Positions 1 to 11,702 of a stretch of 64,000 nucleotides of DNA are shown here, piece after piece. The notes beneath the pieces were generated by a model. It made no database searches. It saw only the letters and a program-made list of their open reading frames with translations, and had not been told where the DNA came from. How positions within the stretch are numbered: the first letter of the stretch is position 1; the number at the start of each line of letters is the position of its first letter. The translations under genes were made by a program, and so were the position numbers. The stretch comes from Chrysogorgia sp. JL179-B06 (taxonomy: Eukaryota > Cnidaria > Anthozoa > Scleralcyonacea > Chrysogorgiidae), in contig JAYKKM010000428.1 in NCBI GenBank assembly GCA_035772405.1, forward strand, positions 4,052,001 to 4,116,000, given 5' to 3'.

Positions 1-68
1 GCAGGAGTATAAGCTGATTAAGATCAAGGCAGCGATCAACCTTTAAACCGAGAAACCAAGACCGGACA

Positions 69-561
69 GTGGGCTTGGTGAGAAAGTTTGAAGAGAAAGC
101 AGCCAAACAAGGAAGGCGATCAATAATCAAGGATGCTGAGAAGTACTCCGAGGAAATAGGTCTGAACTTAGAGCTGCGTCACCCAGATCCAATCGGCCAT
201 ACGGGAGATAACAAAGATGTTGGTACCAAGAAGATTGGAGTGTGGACACGAAAAGCCATGGAAAACAAATCCTATGAAGAACAGGATGTGTGGGAAGGTG
301 GCATAGACAGTCGAACATGTGATGGCAGGCTGTGCTCTTGCTCAAACTAAATATTTGGCAAGACACAACGCGGCACTCAAAATCTTGTATTTCGAGCTAC
401 TAAGAGATTATGACCTAATTGAATCCATTGCACCATGGTATTCGCCCAAAGAGCCTAACCCCGAACCTAACCCTGACACCACCATAGCGTATTGCGATGT
501 CCCTGTTTTCGCGGAAATTTTTTTTTATATTCATAATAAGTTTCAAGGAATTAAGATGTAA
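69..561 (+). pseudogene. R2-like N-terminal/pre-RT fragment
   Basis: Two overlapping open frames (69-350 and 319-561) encode a basic, lysine/glutamate-rich segment and then [16 protein letters not shown], a histidine-containing motif found before the RT in this class of LINE. The frame change near 319-350 implies one small indel. Confidence 0.5.
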
Positions 562-651
562 GTAGTATAATAACCCAGAAGTTGGTAACGGTTATCCACC
601 TAACTTCAGGAAAATAGGTTTCACGAGGCTTCCAGATGTACTTATACTGCC

Positions 652-652
652 A

Positions 653-705
<53 letters not shown>
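652..705. repeat. (TAA)n microsatellite
   Basis: About 18 perfect TAA units within the LINE remnant. Confidence 0.98.
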
Positions 706-951
706 GCATCCAACGCGCGCAGTCCCTGAAACTATACGAACTATATAGAAAAGAAAAAAAAAGTTAATTTAAAATGTATCTTTAAATGTTCAGTAATTCC
801 GGATTTGTCCAGTCCTTATTTCTACAACAAAATATATAGTATGTTGTTCTAATGGCGATAGACATAATTCTCCTAATACAATAATTTTGGTGTTTGTTAT
901 CAAGACCTAGATCGCTCAACATATCTAAAAATGTATGACATTCTTTTGAGA

Positions 952-952
952 A

Positions 953-1025
<73 letters not shown>
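952..1025. repeat. (TAA)n microsatellite
   Basis: About 24 TAA units directly before the RT block. CR1/R2-like elements often end in such tails, so this may be the tail of a second inserted copy. Confidence 0.98.
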
Positions 1026-1027
<2 letters not shown>

Positions 1028-1046
1028 GGATGCGAAGGCAGAGGCA

Positions 1047-1859
1047 TTGGATCCGGAGAAGGAGGAGTTTTATAAGTTCCTGGGGATTGAACAGGGAAAG
1101 CAGATTGACAAGAAAAGAGTAATGTTAAGAATAAGAAAAGAAATGCAGAAGAGATTGGAGAAGTTAGAGCTGTATGATAAGAACCTTATGAGGGCAATCA
1201 ACTGCAGAGTAATACCGGTCGCAGGATATGCAATGAATGTTTGCCAGTTCACCAAAAAGGAACTATATGATCTTGACATGATGGTTAAGGAGATCCTACG
1301 CAGAAAAGGAATGCTAGGGAGGCAAGGAAGTGACGAACGGCTCTACATGAATAGGCAGGATGGCGGGCGAGGTTTACAGAGTCTGAGACAGGTCTACAAA
1401 GAGACGAAAGTGCGTGTGGCAACATACATGGTGCTAAACTCAAGCCGCTGGATAAGGACAGCATGGAAGAGAGAGTATAACAGCGAGTACAAAAGACTGA
1501 AAAGGGAAGCACTTCAGGAAATGGGACTTGAAGTCGACTTCAGGCAGGAGGAGATTTGGAAAGATGGAGAGAAGGTGGAGAATGACTGGTCAGGTTGTTG
1601 GAAGGGGCTGAAGGAGATGAAGGGATATCACGACAAGATAAAGAACGAGTATAAAGAGAAAGTCATGCAGAGTCAAGTGTTTGCAAGGCAGGAAAAAGAA
1701 AGCCACATGTGGTTGAGCTCAAATACTACAGCACAGAAGACAGCAGGGATTATGAAGATATTGGAACAAATGGTTGAAACCCGGAAATGGAAAACGATGA
1801 GAGGAATCGGAGATACAAATGGAATATGTGGACAACACGATATGTGGACAACACGATGA
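1047..1859 (+). pseudogene. R2-like RT C-terminal region
   Basis: The open frame of 270 residues begins with FYKFLGIEQG, the segment just after the RT catalytic core, and contains INCRVIPVAGYAMNVCQFTK and an ERLYMNRQDGGRGLQSL block. These are characteristic of the RT thumb/post-RT region of RLE-type LINEs that are abundant in cnidarians and other invertebrates. The catalytic FxDD-type motif is not present in the frame. Immediately upstream is a (TAA)n tract, so the 5' portion was lost or replaced. Confidence 0.75.
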
Positions 1860-2003
1860 AACCGTTCAACACCTGGTATTAGGAGTCAATTGGACAATAG
1901 AGAAAGGACTTCTTCCTGAAAGCACAGTATGGTACGGGGAGAGATGGAAGAAGCGACAAGCACGCAAGGGTAATGAATTCAAATTTTGAAACTTTGAGTA
2001 CAA

Positions 2004-2372
2004 ATGAGGAAAACGACTACAGCACGTAGACAGGATATGACCCTGGAGGACGAAAGAGAGAAGATATGGTTGGTGGAAACGTCGTGCCCAATGGAAATGA
2101 ATATAGAGGAGGTAACGCGAACCAAACTGCGAAAGTACCAACAACTTGCGTTTGAGACTAGGGAGAAGAGACCGGGTTATGGAGTGGAAGTGGTACCAGT
2201 TTTCATTGGATGTATGGGTGGTGGTATGGAGAAGACGACCAAAGCGGTAGCAAAAGTGACTGAGGGAGAAAGGAACGTAACAAGAATAGTGAGGACAATG
2301 CAACAGACAGTACTTATGGAAGGAGAGACAATTATACGGAAAGTGTTGAGTGGATTAGTGCAATCGGAGTAA
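2004..2372 (+). pseudogene. R2-like restriction-like endonuclease domain remnant
   Basis: The frame shows RQDMTLEDEREKIWLVETSC then PMEMNIEE...KLRKYQQLA, and further on VEVVPVFIGCMGGG. This follows the RLE pattern RPD...D/E...CP...K..KY; the first proline of RPD is replaced by glutamine and the usual aspartate by glutamate, consistent with decay. It is in the same frame as the RT block with an intervening stop and about 140 bases of degenerate sequence. Confidence 0.65.
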
Positions 2373-2455
2373 AACTTGGTTAACGTCCCAACAATTATTG
2401 GTGGGAATGTCACATTGGCCAGACTTTACTTTTCGATCTAGCTGGCTACGTGCTA

Positions 2456-2479
2456 CATAATAATAATAATAATAATAAT
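2456..2479. repeat. (TAA)n microsatellite at gene 3' end
   Basis: Eight TAA units next to the poly(A) signal of the minus-strand gene. Confidence 0.95.
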
Positions 2480-2487
2480 GATAATAC

Positions 2488-2493
2488 TTTATT
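2488..2493 (-). terminator. Polyadenylation signal of the minus-strand gene
   Basis: AATAAA on the minus strand lies about 85 bases downstream of the stop codon of the last exon. It abuts the (TAA)n tract at 2,456-2,479. Confidence 0.5.
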
Positions 2494-2578
2494 ATAACCA
2501 TCTCTAGCTAAAAATTATAATTGATTTACATTAAAAAAATTACACTAAAATTATTACATGTATGGAAATTGATGCATT

Positions 2579-3136
2579 TCAAAGACATATAACCTTGAAG
2601 AACGCAAAGTTAACAGACAATTTATATTTCATCGGTTCCTTACCAGAATCCTGCAGTTTTCTTGATTCTAAATCAGCCTCTTTCCTCAGTTGCTCTCTCA
2701 TAGTTTCCTTTGTTTCGCTTGCCAACAGTCTCTCCAGCCCCTCCTCAATGGCACGCAGATCATCATTGGAGCTTGTCGAGCCTAGGGTAGAACCAAAGGC
2801 ATCTCTAGTTCCAGGATCTTTGAAATATTCTTGACTTACAGAACCCCAGGGATAGTTTGTTGATGTTGAACGTTTAGATGGTGACATGATATTTTTCTTG
2901 CACCTGCTTAGCGGGTAGTCCGGAGCAGTACTTTTGATGTCTTTCGGCATCACCTTTGTAAGACGTCGATTTTGATCGTAATACGGAGAAATTGGACTGT
3001 AGTTCGGAAGGTGTTTCTGGTACTGTGACCGATGTATTTCTGTGGATTGCCAAGGTTGGTTTGTAGTATTCTCATTTCGAAAAAAGAACGTTTCTCTTGG
3101 CACAGATATATTATATCCGGGAGGTGAAGGTTTTTC
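2579..3136 (-). CDS. DMD: Probable last exon of the dystrophin-like gene
   Basis: The 558-bp open frame starts after acceptor tttctatatttag with EKPSPPGYNISVPRETFF and runs 185 codons to a stop. Phase 0 matches the phase-0 donor of the coiled-coil exon 2. The tail is rich in Tyr, Pro, Ser, Asn and basic residues and ends in a charged helix (DLRAIEEGLERLLASETKE) that recalls the short helix near the vertebrate dystrophin/utrophin C-terminus. A polyadenylation signal follows. It could instead be the 3' exon of another minus-strand gene, since the tail itself has no strong family match that I recognise and the intron is 5.8 kb. Confidence 0.55.
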   Translation of the reverse strand, partial: EKPSPPGYNISVPRETFFFRNENTTNQPWQSTEIHRSQYQKHLPNYSPISPYYDQNRRLTKVMPKDIKSTAPDYPLSRCKKNIMSPSKRSTSTNYPWGSVSQEYFKDPGTRDAFGSTLGSTSSNDDLRAIEEGLERLLASETKETMREQLRKEADLESRKLQDSGKEPMKYKLSVNFAFFKVICL

Positions 3137-3858
3137 CTAAATATAGAAATTTCTTTAGATTAAGATATAATTTCATAGTTATATGTTTATAGTTAAGTTA
3201 TGCATGTGGTTTTCTTGATACGATGTATTTTCCTGAACACAGAGACAGGTCAAGATATTGTTGTCTCGCAAAGCAACATCCAGAAACAAACCTATTGCGA
3301 TTAAAAAGTTTAATTTTAGCACTAAATGAACTTTATGAATTAGCTCTTTAATAGAACAGCCATCAAGAAGTGGATAACATTTAATTTATTATCAAGAAAT
3401 ATAGTTAGAAATGGCCCTTGATCTAATTTATCTAATTTTTAAGTAAACAAATTGGTATTGAATGATGTAAAACCCATCTTGCACCTGCCCAACTATATTC
3501 CCTGATTTATACTCATGAATTATTAATACTTTGAGAATCATATATAGTTAATACTTAAAGTGCCCATAATCCCAAATATACGATATTGCTGATATAGATT
3601 TTACATGAAGTGAACAGTTGAATACCAAAATATTTTATGATTTGAGCTTTTTGTTGATATTCTATAAAGGTTATTTTTTCCGAAATGCTAATGAGTGTGA
3701 CGTCAACGTAGTAACATTTCGGTATGCATGTCCACCGAAAATCTCTTACGGGTCTTGCCTATAAACTGTATCCAGCCTACACATGCAGCTAAATGCAGGA
3801 ATCGCACATCCACTTTATTATTTAGGGTTATTTTTGAGGTTTACTGTACTTAAACAGG

Positions 3859-4025
3859 TTTGCGAAACGAAACAACAATTTGCCTAACGAGGTGGATAAT
3901 AATAACCGACCCCAAAACAACAAAGATCCTAACCCTAACCTCCCGGCTAACGATTTTTCTAACCCTAACCCACCGCCTAACTAGCTTTAAAACACGTTTT
4001 GCAAATTGTTGTTTCGTTTCGCAAA
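3859..4025. mobile_element. Foldback element with telomere-like core
   Basis: Perfect 25-bp inverted arms (3,859-3,883 and 4,001-4,025, TTTGCGAAACGAAACAACAA at the left end) flank a core with repeated AACCCTAACC. A partial second copy of the right arm follows to 4,046. Confidence 0.85.
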
Positions 4026-4365
4026 ATGTTGTTTCGCTTCGCAAAATACCATAAGCCAATTAATATAACCTACTTACAGTACTATAACCTAATACTAATA
4101 TATTGAGGACTTGGTGTAATCTACTATAAAATGGATGTGCAATCCCTGTATTTAGCCGCAAGTCAGCCTACTGCAGTCTCCATCAAGGCACACGTTGGTG
4201 ACCACGAACGAAAATGTTGGGTGGATACTTAGGAGGTTTAATCAGTCGAAAATTAATCAACAGCCGTGCTCTTTGAAAGCAAGAGGGATCGGTGGGGATG
4301 AGCTACTGTACATAGGGAAGTGCTAGAAGTACTGGGAATGAAATAATTTGTAGTGCACCTCGGAA

Positions 4366-6115
4366 CTTTGACTGTGCCTCAACCGTTTGTGGTCGTGGGA
4401 ATGTGCATTTTGGCTGCTGACTTTTTGAAATCAGGAAAAATGCTGGTTGATGTAGCGAACTGGAGGTCACCTGGCCGACGGGAGAATTAACGTTAATCAT
4501 CGAGACAACCGCATCAGCTGTAAGTAAATTGAGCATCCTGTTAGAACGATATGGACCTTGGACCTGCCTTCCGGGTATTGCAAGGTACCCTTGAAAGAGG
4601 GGAACATCGAGAAAACGGCGTTCTCCGTTGGCGTATACAGTACTATACCATTAATTCGCAGTTATGCCGTTGGATTAACTAACGCTCCCGCCATATTCCA
4701 GCGCATGATGGGGAAGATGCTGAAAGGAATTAAAGGATGCCTAGTATTCATTGATATTATCATTTTTCAGATACGTAGGAGCATACACCAGCGTATTTTA
4801 GAAGTCTTTCGTCGCATTCGGGCAGCAGGGTTGAAGATCAGGCCAGAAAAATGTCAATTCGCACAAGAGTCGGTCAAATTCCTTGGTAATATCGTATTCG
4901 CAAGAGGAACCGAAACAGATTCATCGAAAGTCGAGGCTTTATGTGCGAGACTTTGCGACTCCGTCCTCTTTTGGCCGACACCGCGTTTAAAGAGCTCAAA
5001 AGTCGTATGAGCTCAGTGCCAATATTGTCTTTACCGGACCTCCCCGTTCCTTTCACCATTTATACTGATGCCAGTGATTCAGGTCTCGGAGCGGTCTTGT
5101 CCCAGCGAAAATGGGAACACGAGTGTGTGATCGCGTATGCCAGCAGAACCCTGGCGCCCACAGAAAGAAACTACTCAAGCACAGAGAAAGAATGTCCAGC
5201 CATTGTGTGGACGGTCAACTATTGGATACCATATTTACTCGGTAAAGCCTTTGATGTCCTGGGTACGAGGCAGCTTTGATGTAGTGACGGACCATCAAAG
5301 CTAGACGTGGCTGCAAGGATTGAAGGAACCAAAAGGTCGTCTAGCAAGATGGGTACTCGCTTTACAAGAGTACGAGTTCGACATTAAGCATCGTCCAGGT
5401 CAACAACATTGCAACGCGGACACCTTTCGAGGTTTCCCCGCGCGAGTGGCACCTTCCCAGGGGTCGGTGTAGGAACCACCGAAGTGTGCGCATCATGGTC
5501 AAGGGATGAGATGCGCGCAACACAGCAGGTTGATCCAAACATTCTCTGATAGTGCAGAAGCTAACCCAAGCCACCGGAGAACCAAATGATAATGGAGACT
5601 GGAAGGGGAATGGGGAGCTACGGCGCTACAGACAGCTTTGGACACAGCTGAATATTGTGGATAGCGTTCTACACCGTCGTGTGGATCAGGACCCAAGCGA
5701 ATCGGCTAGTTTTGGTCGTGCTTCGGACGATGCAACCAGACCTTTTAAAGCTTTGGCACAATGACCCAAGTGTGACTATATATGAGCACTCTATTGGAAA
5801 CAAAAAACATTTCATTTCAAATTATTGCGACGAGCTGGAGAAGACCCTGAACGACGTCCATAACAGTATCACAGCCAAGATGAATGTGGCACAAAGGAAA
5901 CAGAAGAAGGGGTATGATGACCGCAATGACGTCTATTAAAGTACTCATTTTGAGAAAGGAGATCCCGTATGGCTCAATAACCAAGCAGGTCCGAATGGGT
6001 TAAGCCGAAAGTTCCACCTACAGTGAGCGGGGCCTTACGTGGTACTCGGTCGACTGGGTAATGCATATCAAGCCGGAATCTGAGAACGGTAAAGCCAAAG
6101 TGGTGCATCGAAATA
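4366..6115 (+). pseudogene. Decayed Ty3-like Pol (PR, RT, RNase H, IN remnants)
   Basis: The order is protease tail, reverse transcriptase, RNase H and integrase end, as in Ty3-type Pol. The protease piece (about 4,366-4,470) shows the ILAADFLKSGK block. RT runs 4,558-4,940, with LTNAPAIFQRMM and a catalytic box reduced to FIDII (the second aspartate is lost). RNase H is in another frame at 4,941-5,279 with IYTDASDSGLGAVLSQRKWE. Linker remnants follow to 5,760 and an integrase C-terminal segment (KKGYDDRNDVY) ends near 6,115. Frameshifts, stops, loss of the RT fingers and of the integrase core make it inactive. Clear LTRs were not found; 6,290-6,560 is a possible 3' LTR remnant. Confidence 0.8.
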
Positions 6116-6800
6116 TTGACTCAAATGGGAATCAAGACTCGATATCCCCCATCGACCATCCGAAGGAGCGCAACCCCAAAGTGAATTCGCTTCGCAAAGA
6201 ATCAGCAATACAGCATCGATAAACGGCCGCGGACATGCAGCCGTTACCACAAGAGGGGCCCAAGACTACAATTTGGACGAACTAGAGATCGAGGTGCTCT
6301 CAATTAAAGAGGAGGATAATGCAATATATGCATGATGATAAGTGATAGGTATATAATTAATAGTATGTATCGCTTGTCTGTGTAATTAATTGGTAATAGG
6401 AGATGATGACATGTGTGTGTATTACTGAGTGTAGACTAAGTATGCGAGCGAGACTGTTATGTGATAACGAGTTCTTGGTAATCTTTTGTGCTCTTGATTC
6501 ATACTTGAATACGAACTGTACACGAGTGTTTTTAGCTTTTCGGAAGTCTCACAACATCTCAGGTGACCGGTGAGTTCTTTCCCAACTTCTCGAGTGTTTT
6601 CATTACTTTACGAGGGTTTCGATCACGTTATAGAGACCCGAGCAAATGTTTTCTATTATTTTTATAAATAGTTCAGAAACAATTGCTGATATTGGAATAA
6701 TTACGCATCACAAAGATGTGATACTTTCGATTTAATGCAAATTCTCATGAGTTACTGACGTCACTCCGGTATCGTAGCCTGATCGAGACCCATCTGGACT
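6116..6800. other. Gene-free intron DNA after the Ty3 remnant
   Basis: This holds the tail of the Ty3-like element and possible LTR-like sequence ending in TCTCACAACA near 6,560. No matching 5' LTR was recognised. Nothing else is seen. Confidence 0.4.
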
Positions 6801-7117
6801 TATAGTACGTATTCCATACAAGATCATATAAGGAGGAGCAAATACATTGCCCTAGGATTAATATTTATGGTTAGTATTTGGATTAGTATTTTGGGTTAGT
6901 ATTTGGATTAGTATATTAGGGTTAGTATTAGTGTTAGTATTAGGGTTAGTATGTGTTAGCATTAGGGTTAGTATTAGGGTTAGGATTAGGGTTAGGATTA
7001 GGGTTAGTACTATGGTTAGGTAATTAGGGCAATGTATTTGCTCGTCAGGGCAACGTATGTGTTCTTTAGGGTAATGTATTTGTTCCTTATATGACCTTAT
7101 ATGGAATAGGTACTATA
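6801..7117. mobile_element. Foldback element with degenerate TTAGGG core
   Basis: Inverted arms of about 50 bp (TATAGTACGTATTCCATACA at the left, its imperfect complement at 7,065-7,117) enclose a run of TTAGGGTTAG and variants from about 6,870 to 7,020. Confidence 0.8.
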
Positions 7118-7657
7118 CGTAGCTATGTATCTCGAGATCGGTAAACTTACCATGCAATCACAGCGTACGCGTGGAGTAAATAATATTTTATAAACTCTTA
7201 TCTAAACTGGGCTACGTGTCAATCAGAGCTTGTCAATAAAGCAACCTCTTGTATAAATTGGTTATCAGAAAGATTGTTACTGTACGTTGCAATAAAACAC
7301 ATAATTTGATTTTATAAGCACAATGTTGTGCAGTACTACTCATAACTTGGTAGCTTCGTGGTTTTATTTATGTTTATGCCATGTTCGCATGAAATCAATT
7401 TAATAATAATAATAATAATAATATTTAATCAGGAAGTTCCGCTAACATAAATGATTTTCAGGAAGGTATTGCCTCAGAACATATTAAAAATAGTTTAAGT
7501 ATGAAAACGCTTCAAATTACAGTTAAAAAGTTGAAACTAGACTACTTTCCCAGTTCTGAAGACAATGAGTTCCAGGATAAAATTGATTGATATATAAATT
7601 GTTGTTTGCCCCAATTGGTGCATGTGTGGTCATCATCGTGTTAACGTGTGTGTTTAA

Positions 7658-8104
7658 AGGGGAGCTGTAGTAAAAATTAATTACTTTTAAATTAAAGGCC
7701 TTTAAGTATAACGTTTAACAATTTTAATAGTTTTACGATATCTGCTCTTGTACTCGAGAAATAGCATTTTTATTCTCGTATTTTATGCTTGTGTTGCCGC
7801 CATTTTAGAGTTTGCTCGACGGCTCAAAGTTGTTGTACAGCGGTGGTTTATTTTCCATTTTGACGTCATTGAGTGCAATTTTCACGTCATTGACAAGCAC
7901 TCAATGTCGTCAAAATTGAAAGGAAAACCGCCGCTGTACACCAATTTTGAGCTGTCGAGCAAACTCTAAAATGGCTGCGTCCACAAGCATAAAATACGAG
8001 AATAAAAACGTACAAGAGCAGATACCGTAAAACTGTTAAAAAAATTATACTCAAAAGCCTTTTATTTAAAAGTAATCAGTTTATTTTTTGACTACAGTTC
8101 CCCT
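7658..8104. mobile_element. TTAA-flanked foldback MITE (AGGGGAGCTGTAGT termini)
   Basis: Arms of about 220 bp are inverted around 7,880. Termini read AGGGGAGCTGTAGT and ACTACAGTTCCCCT-like, each flanked by TTAA (7,654-7,657 and 8,105-8,108). A fragment of the same family lies at about 29,610-29,735. No coding capacity. Confidence 0.9.
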
Positions 8105-8394
8105 TTAACAAACATTTCAACGAGAGTACAAAATGTTTCTATACCTAGACTTTGTTGACATTTGTTGACTTTGTCTATTTTAGTTAGACTTTAACGAATG
8201 ACATTTTTTGAACATTTTATTTTAAAAATTAATGATAAAGTTTATATTTCAAGGAAAAACGTTTATACATTTTAATATATTGAAAGTATTTTAATTTAAA
8301 AAATCCAGTTTAACGAATTAAGAATTTATTTACAGTTAATCAACGTTTATGTAATAAGGACGTATATATACAAATCACTTTGTTTAGTTAATAC

Positions 8395-8700
8395 AGTATA
8401 CGCTCATGTTTTCCCCGGATAGTTTATGAACAATATGTAACAGATAAACACCAAAAACGAGGGATTTAAGGACGCGTAGCGTCCGAGGGCTGTATATCGC
8501 ATAAATCCCGACGTTCGAGGTGTTTATCTGACTTATTATTACATTGAGGAGGTTTCCAACAAAGTTTTGTCGATTTTGTCCACCTTGGACAAAGATATTC
8601 CTAGTTTTTTCTTCGTTTCTTATCTTATTAGTATTCATAGGGATGTATGGCGCATACATCCCGCGGTACATCAAAGGAAACCGACTCAATGTAATAATAA
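8395..8700. repeat. Dispersed repeat, copy 1
   Basis: Shares about 250-300 bp in direct orientation with 10,208-10,465, including the blocks CCACCTTGGACAAAGAT and ATACATCCCGCGGTACATCA. It contains internal inverted segments. Function unknown. Confidence 0.85.
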
Positions 8701-8908
8701 TAGGCGAGTTTCATTGAAACTAATTGTATTAGTTTGCCAAGATTAATATTTAACAATTAAATTTATTTATTGAGAGACATTAGCATTATAAAAATGGTCA
8801 TTATTACACTTCAGAACCAGCAAGAATTCTCGAATTTGCATGATAATTCTCATGATTGTGATGGACCTTTTTACGCCTTGGACGTTTATTACATATTGCT
8901 GATTCTAC

Positions 8909-9092
8909 CTGTTGAATTAACACACGTAGTTTAGCAAGCTGGTTTTCCAGGCGCCGGTTATGATCTTCCAACACTTCTTGTCTAGCTTCCAGTCGCTCAT
9001 TATGTTCTTCAACCAGTTCTCTCTCTTCTGTTTGAAGCAAAAACCTTTGCGTTTCCACGTCTTGTATCTCGAAGATTGTTTTTCGCAAATAT
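8909..9092 (-). CDS. DMD: Dystrophin-like coiled-coil exon 2
   Basis: The 184-bp exon encodes 61 codons of coiled coil, including RLEARQEVLEDHNRRLENQL, which corresponds to human [20 protein letters not shown]. The acceptor is tttattaccag. The exon most likely ends at CAACAG|GTAGAATC, a strong donor at the same residue where human dystrophin has an exon boundary (LLEQPQ). If this donor is not used the frame runs on for 35 residues to a stop at 8,804, giving an alternative, shorter basic tail. Confidence 0.95.
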
Positions 9093-9146
9093 CTGGTAAT
9101 AAAAAGTGCATTTCAAGAACATCACTAGCATTAAAGGTTTATTTAA

Positions 9147-9604
9147 AGTGCCTATGCAATGAAACATTCAGTTGTAAAATAACTCTTTTATTTGAAAGAA
9201 CTCTTGAAAGACTAACCATTTGCAACTTTTCCATATCTCACTTCACTCTTGAGATATTAAGATTTGTATAATAACTTATTGAAAACACTTATATATCCTT
9301 GAGAATATGTAATGAAATCACTTGAAATGCAGGTGCATGTGCGTGGATGTATCCAATGACATCAAATATGCAAATCATCAAACGATTCCATGTGATAATG
9401 GCCGTAAAGATATGCACAATTCTTCAAAAAGTCATTACGCATTGTGATGTCATAAGTATGATAATTTACATATTAAACAAATCTTAATATCTCAAGAGTG
9501 AAGTGAGATATGAAAAGGTTGTAAATGGTTAGTCTTTATAATTTCAAGAGTTCTTTCGAGGAGAAGAGTTATTTTACAACTGAATTTTTAATTGCATAGG
9601 CACT
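9147..9604. mobile_element. TTAA-type MITE, AGTGCCTATGCAATGAA family
   Basis: Arms of about 150 bp are inverted. The left end is TTAA-AGTGCCTATGCAATG; the right end is CATAGGCACT with the flanking TTAA mutated. Other copies are at 26,184 and 28,976. It lies in the intron between the two coiled-coil exons. Confidence 0.9.
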
Positions 9605-9835
9605 ATAAGTAAAAGATCTTATATATAAAGGTTTTTATAAGTGAGATATATATACTGCCATCACGGATATTAGTCATTAAATGTCCCCAAATTAAATCAT
9701 TATTAAATCACTAATAACGTTACAATCAATTTTACTTTGCTCCTGGTTGGTTAATGACATCAATATGCAACTTAAAATTTTTAGACGTTAACCACGTCAA
9801 CCAGCTAACAAAAAGTAACAACAAAGATGAAATAC

Positions 9836-9927
9836 CTGTTATCGTCCTCTACATTCTCAACAATCTCATCCATTTCTCTAATTTGATCATGATCCAGCCT
9901 TGCTAAAGTTTGAATCGGAGTGCTAGT
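9836..9927 (-). CDS. DMD: Dystrophin-like coiled-coil exon 1
   Basis: The 92-bp exon encodes TPIQTLARLDHDQIREMDEI then VENVEDDN. It aligns with human ISLESEERGELERILADLEEENR, the first heptad segment that pairs with dystrobrevin. The acceptor is gttaatag and the donor is AACAG|GTATTT. Its AG joins A of the next exon to give arginine. Confidence 0.93.
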
Positions 9928-10074
9928 CTATTAACAATGAAAGTGAATTTGATGTTACTGGATTTCACTCCGTATTATACATTTATTTATCGATGAAATA
10001 AACTTCCGTACGTCTCTATAGTTATAGTGTTAAGTACTGAGGTGGAATGCTTTAGAAAGAAGCAATATACTTAC

Positions 10075-10099
10075 GGCAGGTTGTGGGTTACCACTCAAA
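10075..10099 (-). CDS. DMD: Dystrophin-like 25-bp microexon
   Basis: This tiny exon encodes LSGNPQPA plus the final base of an isoleucine codon. It has a strong acceptor (cctttttatag) and donor (GTAAGT). Frame is kept on both sides; skipping it would shift the frame (25 is not a multiple of 3), so it is probably constitutive. It sits in the linker just before the coiled coil, matching human SQPRSPAQ in position. Confidence 0.82.
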
Positions 10100-10207
10100 C
10101 TATAAAAAGGAGTAGAAGACTTTTAGTAAGGCCTGTAAGGTACTCGAGGGATTTTCATTATTACGACTAGAAATCAGAATGCTCATTAAATGTACGGACA
10201 TGTTCGT

Positions 10208-10465
10208 TAAATATAATACCTCGGTCTGATATGTAAGAGTTAATTACCGAGAACCATCCATATATCGCGTACATCCCGACGTTAGAGGTAATTAACTCTT
10301 ATTACATGATTGAGGAGGTTTTCTAACAAAGTTTTGTACATTATTCCACCTTGGACAAAGATGTTCCTAGTTTTTTCTTCGTTTCTTATCTAATTAGTAT
10401 TCATAGGGTTGTATGCTATATACATCCCGCGGTACATCAAAGAAAACCGACTCAATCATGTAATA
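10208..10465. repeat. Dispersed repeat, copy 2
   Basis: Direct copy of the repeat at 8,395-8,700, sharing the GAGGAGGTTT and CCACCTTGGACAAAGAT blocks and ending GTAATAAT. Confidence 0.85.
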
Positions 10466-10578
10466 ATCTCCAGTAATGACCCTGCTCCAGGGACCGCGCA
10501 GGGGGAGGGCTGGGGGGCTTTTCGGCTTCAATTTTTTTGCCCAGTTAAAAAAATATTAAAAATATAGAGAGCTATAAA

Positions 10579-10809
<231 letters not shown>

Positions 10810-11205
10810 CCGTACATTGTAGGACCAAATCTCGTACACATGATTGGCTAAGACCAACCGGTAAGTTCCGAGTACGCCTTTTGCGTGATCCGTTTTAATC
10901 GGCCAATATTCGTTGGGGAGAAAATCGGCACAAACATGGCCGATTAATTTTTAAGTACATAAGCAGGTTTTTACGAAAGGTATACACGTTTGCGTAACAT
11001 AATAGGCACGTATGTTTTTTTATCCAAATCTGTTTTCAGAATTGAAATCGGTTAAATATTGGCGGAGATAACTAAAAAATCCCGCAGGCGGTGTTAGGAT
11101 GAGACTCTTGGGAGGGATAGAAAAGGCGAGCGAGGGGATTATTGCGGATTCGTATTTCTAGTATTATCCTTATAGTATTTGCATACTATAGTATGAAATC
11201 TTTAA

Positions 11206-11702
11206 AGTGCTTATAAACCCAAAATGGGTTTTGGTGATTCGGATAGAGCATAAAAAGTTAGTTAATAAGTTCTGGATTAGTTTTTGCGTTAAACTTTTAG
11301 TTTCGGAGATAACGGCTCAAACATGCAAATTGTGCCATTTTTTGGAAAAAAGTAGCGCCACCAAAATAACACACAAGGACCTGGATCCGAGGAACCCATC
11401 TTCAACAACAACTAGGCTTTTGTATAGGAGAAGACAGCTATCTTAAGAGTTTTTATTGAAAAATGCCCAAACGATGTGTCTTTACGATGTTACCTTGTCT
11501 ACTCGAATTGTAATTTATTTTTATAAGTATTGAAACATAACACGTTCCTCGGATCCAGTCTCCCGGCCTGCGCTACTTTTTTCCACAAATTGTGACTTTG
11601 AGCCCTTATATCTCCGAAACTAAAAGTTTAACGCAAAAACTAATCTAGAACTTACTAACTAACTTTTTATGCTCTATCCGAATCACCAAAAATCCATTTA
11701 CA
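11206..11702. mobile_element. TTAA-type MITE, AGTGCTTATAAACCC family, copy 1
   Basis: Left end TTAA-AGTGCTTATAAACCCAAA. The right arm stops at AATCCATTTACAAAC, so the right terminus is damaged. The body is homologous to 12,343-12,848 but the middle is inverted relative to it. Confidence 0.85.

Larger units (their letters stand above)
1..2400 (+). mobile_element. R2-like (RLE-type) non-LTR retrotransposon remnant
   Basis: Three coding blocks in one frame plus one in a shifted frame form a decayed RLE-type LINE. Block 69-350 and block 319-561 match the part upstream of the reverse transcriptase ([20 protein letters not shown]). Block 1,047-1,859 is the RT thumb and post-RT region. Block 2,004-2,372 resembles a restriction-like endonuclease. 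Two (TAA)n tracts interrupt the element, and the RT palm motifs are absent, presumably deleted between blocks. It lies just beyond the 3' end of the dystrophin-like gene. Confidence 0.7.

Noticed and set aside
6290..6560. A 3' LTR of the Ty3-like element
   Set aside because: The end resembles an LTR end, but no partner copy or clear TG...CA boundaries could be matched upstream.
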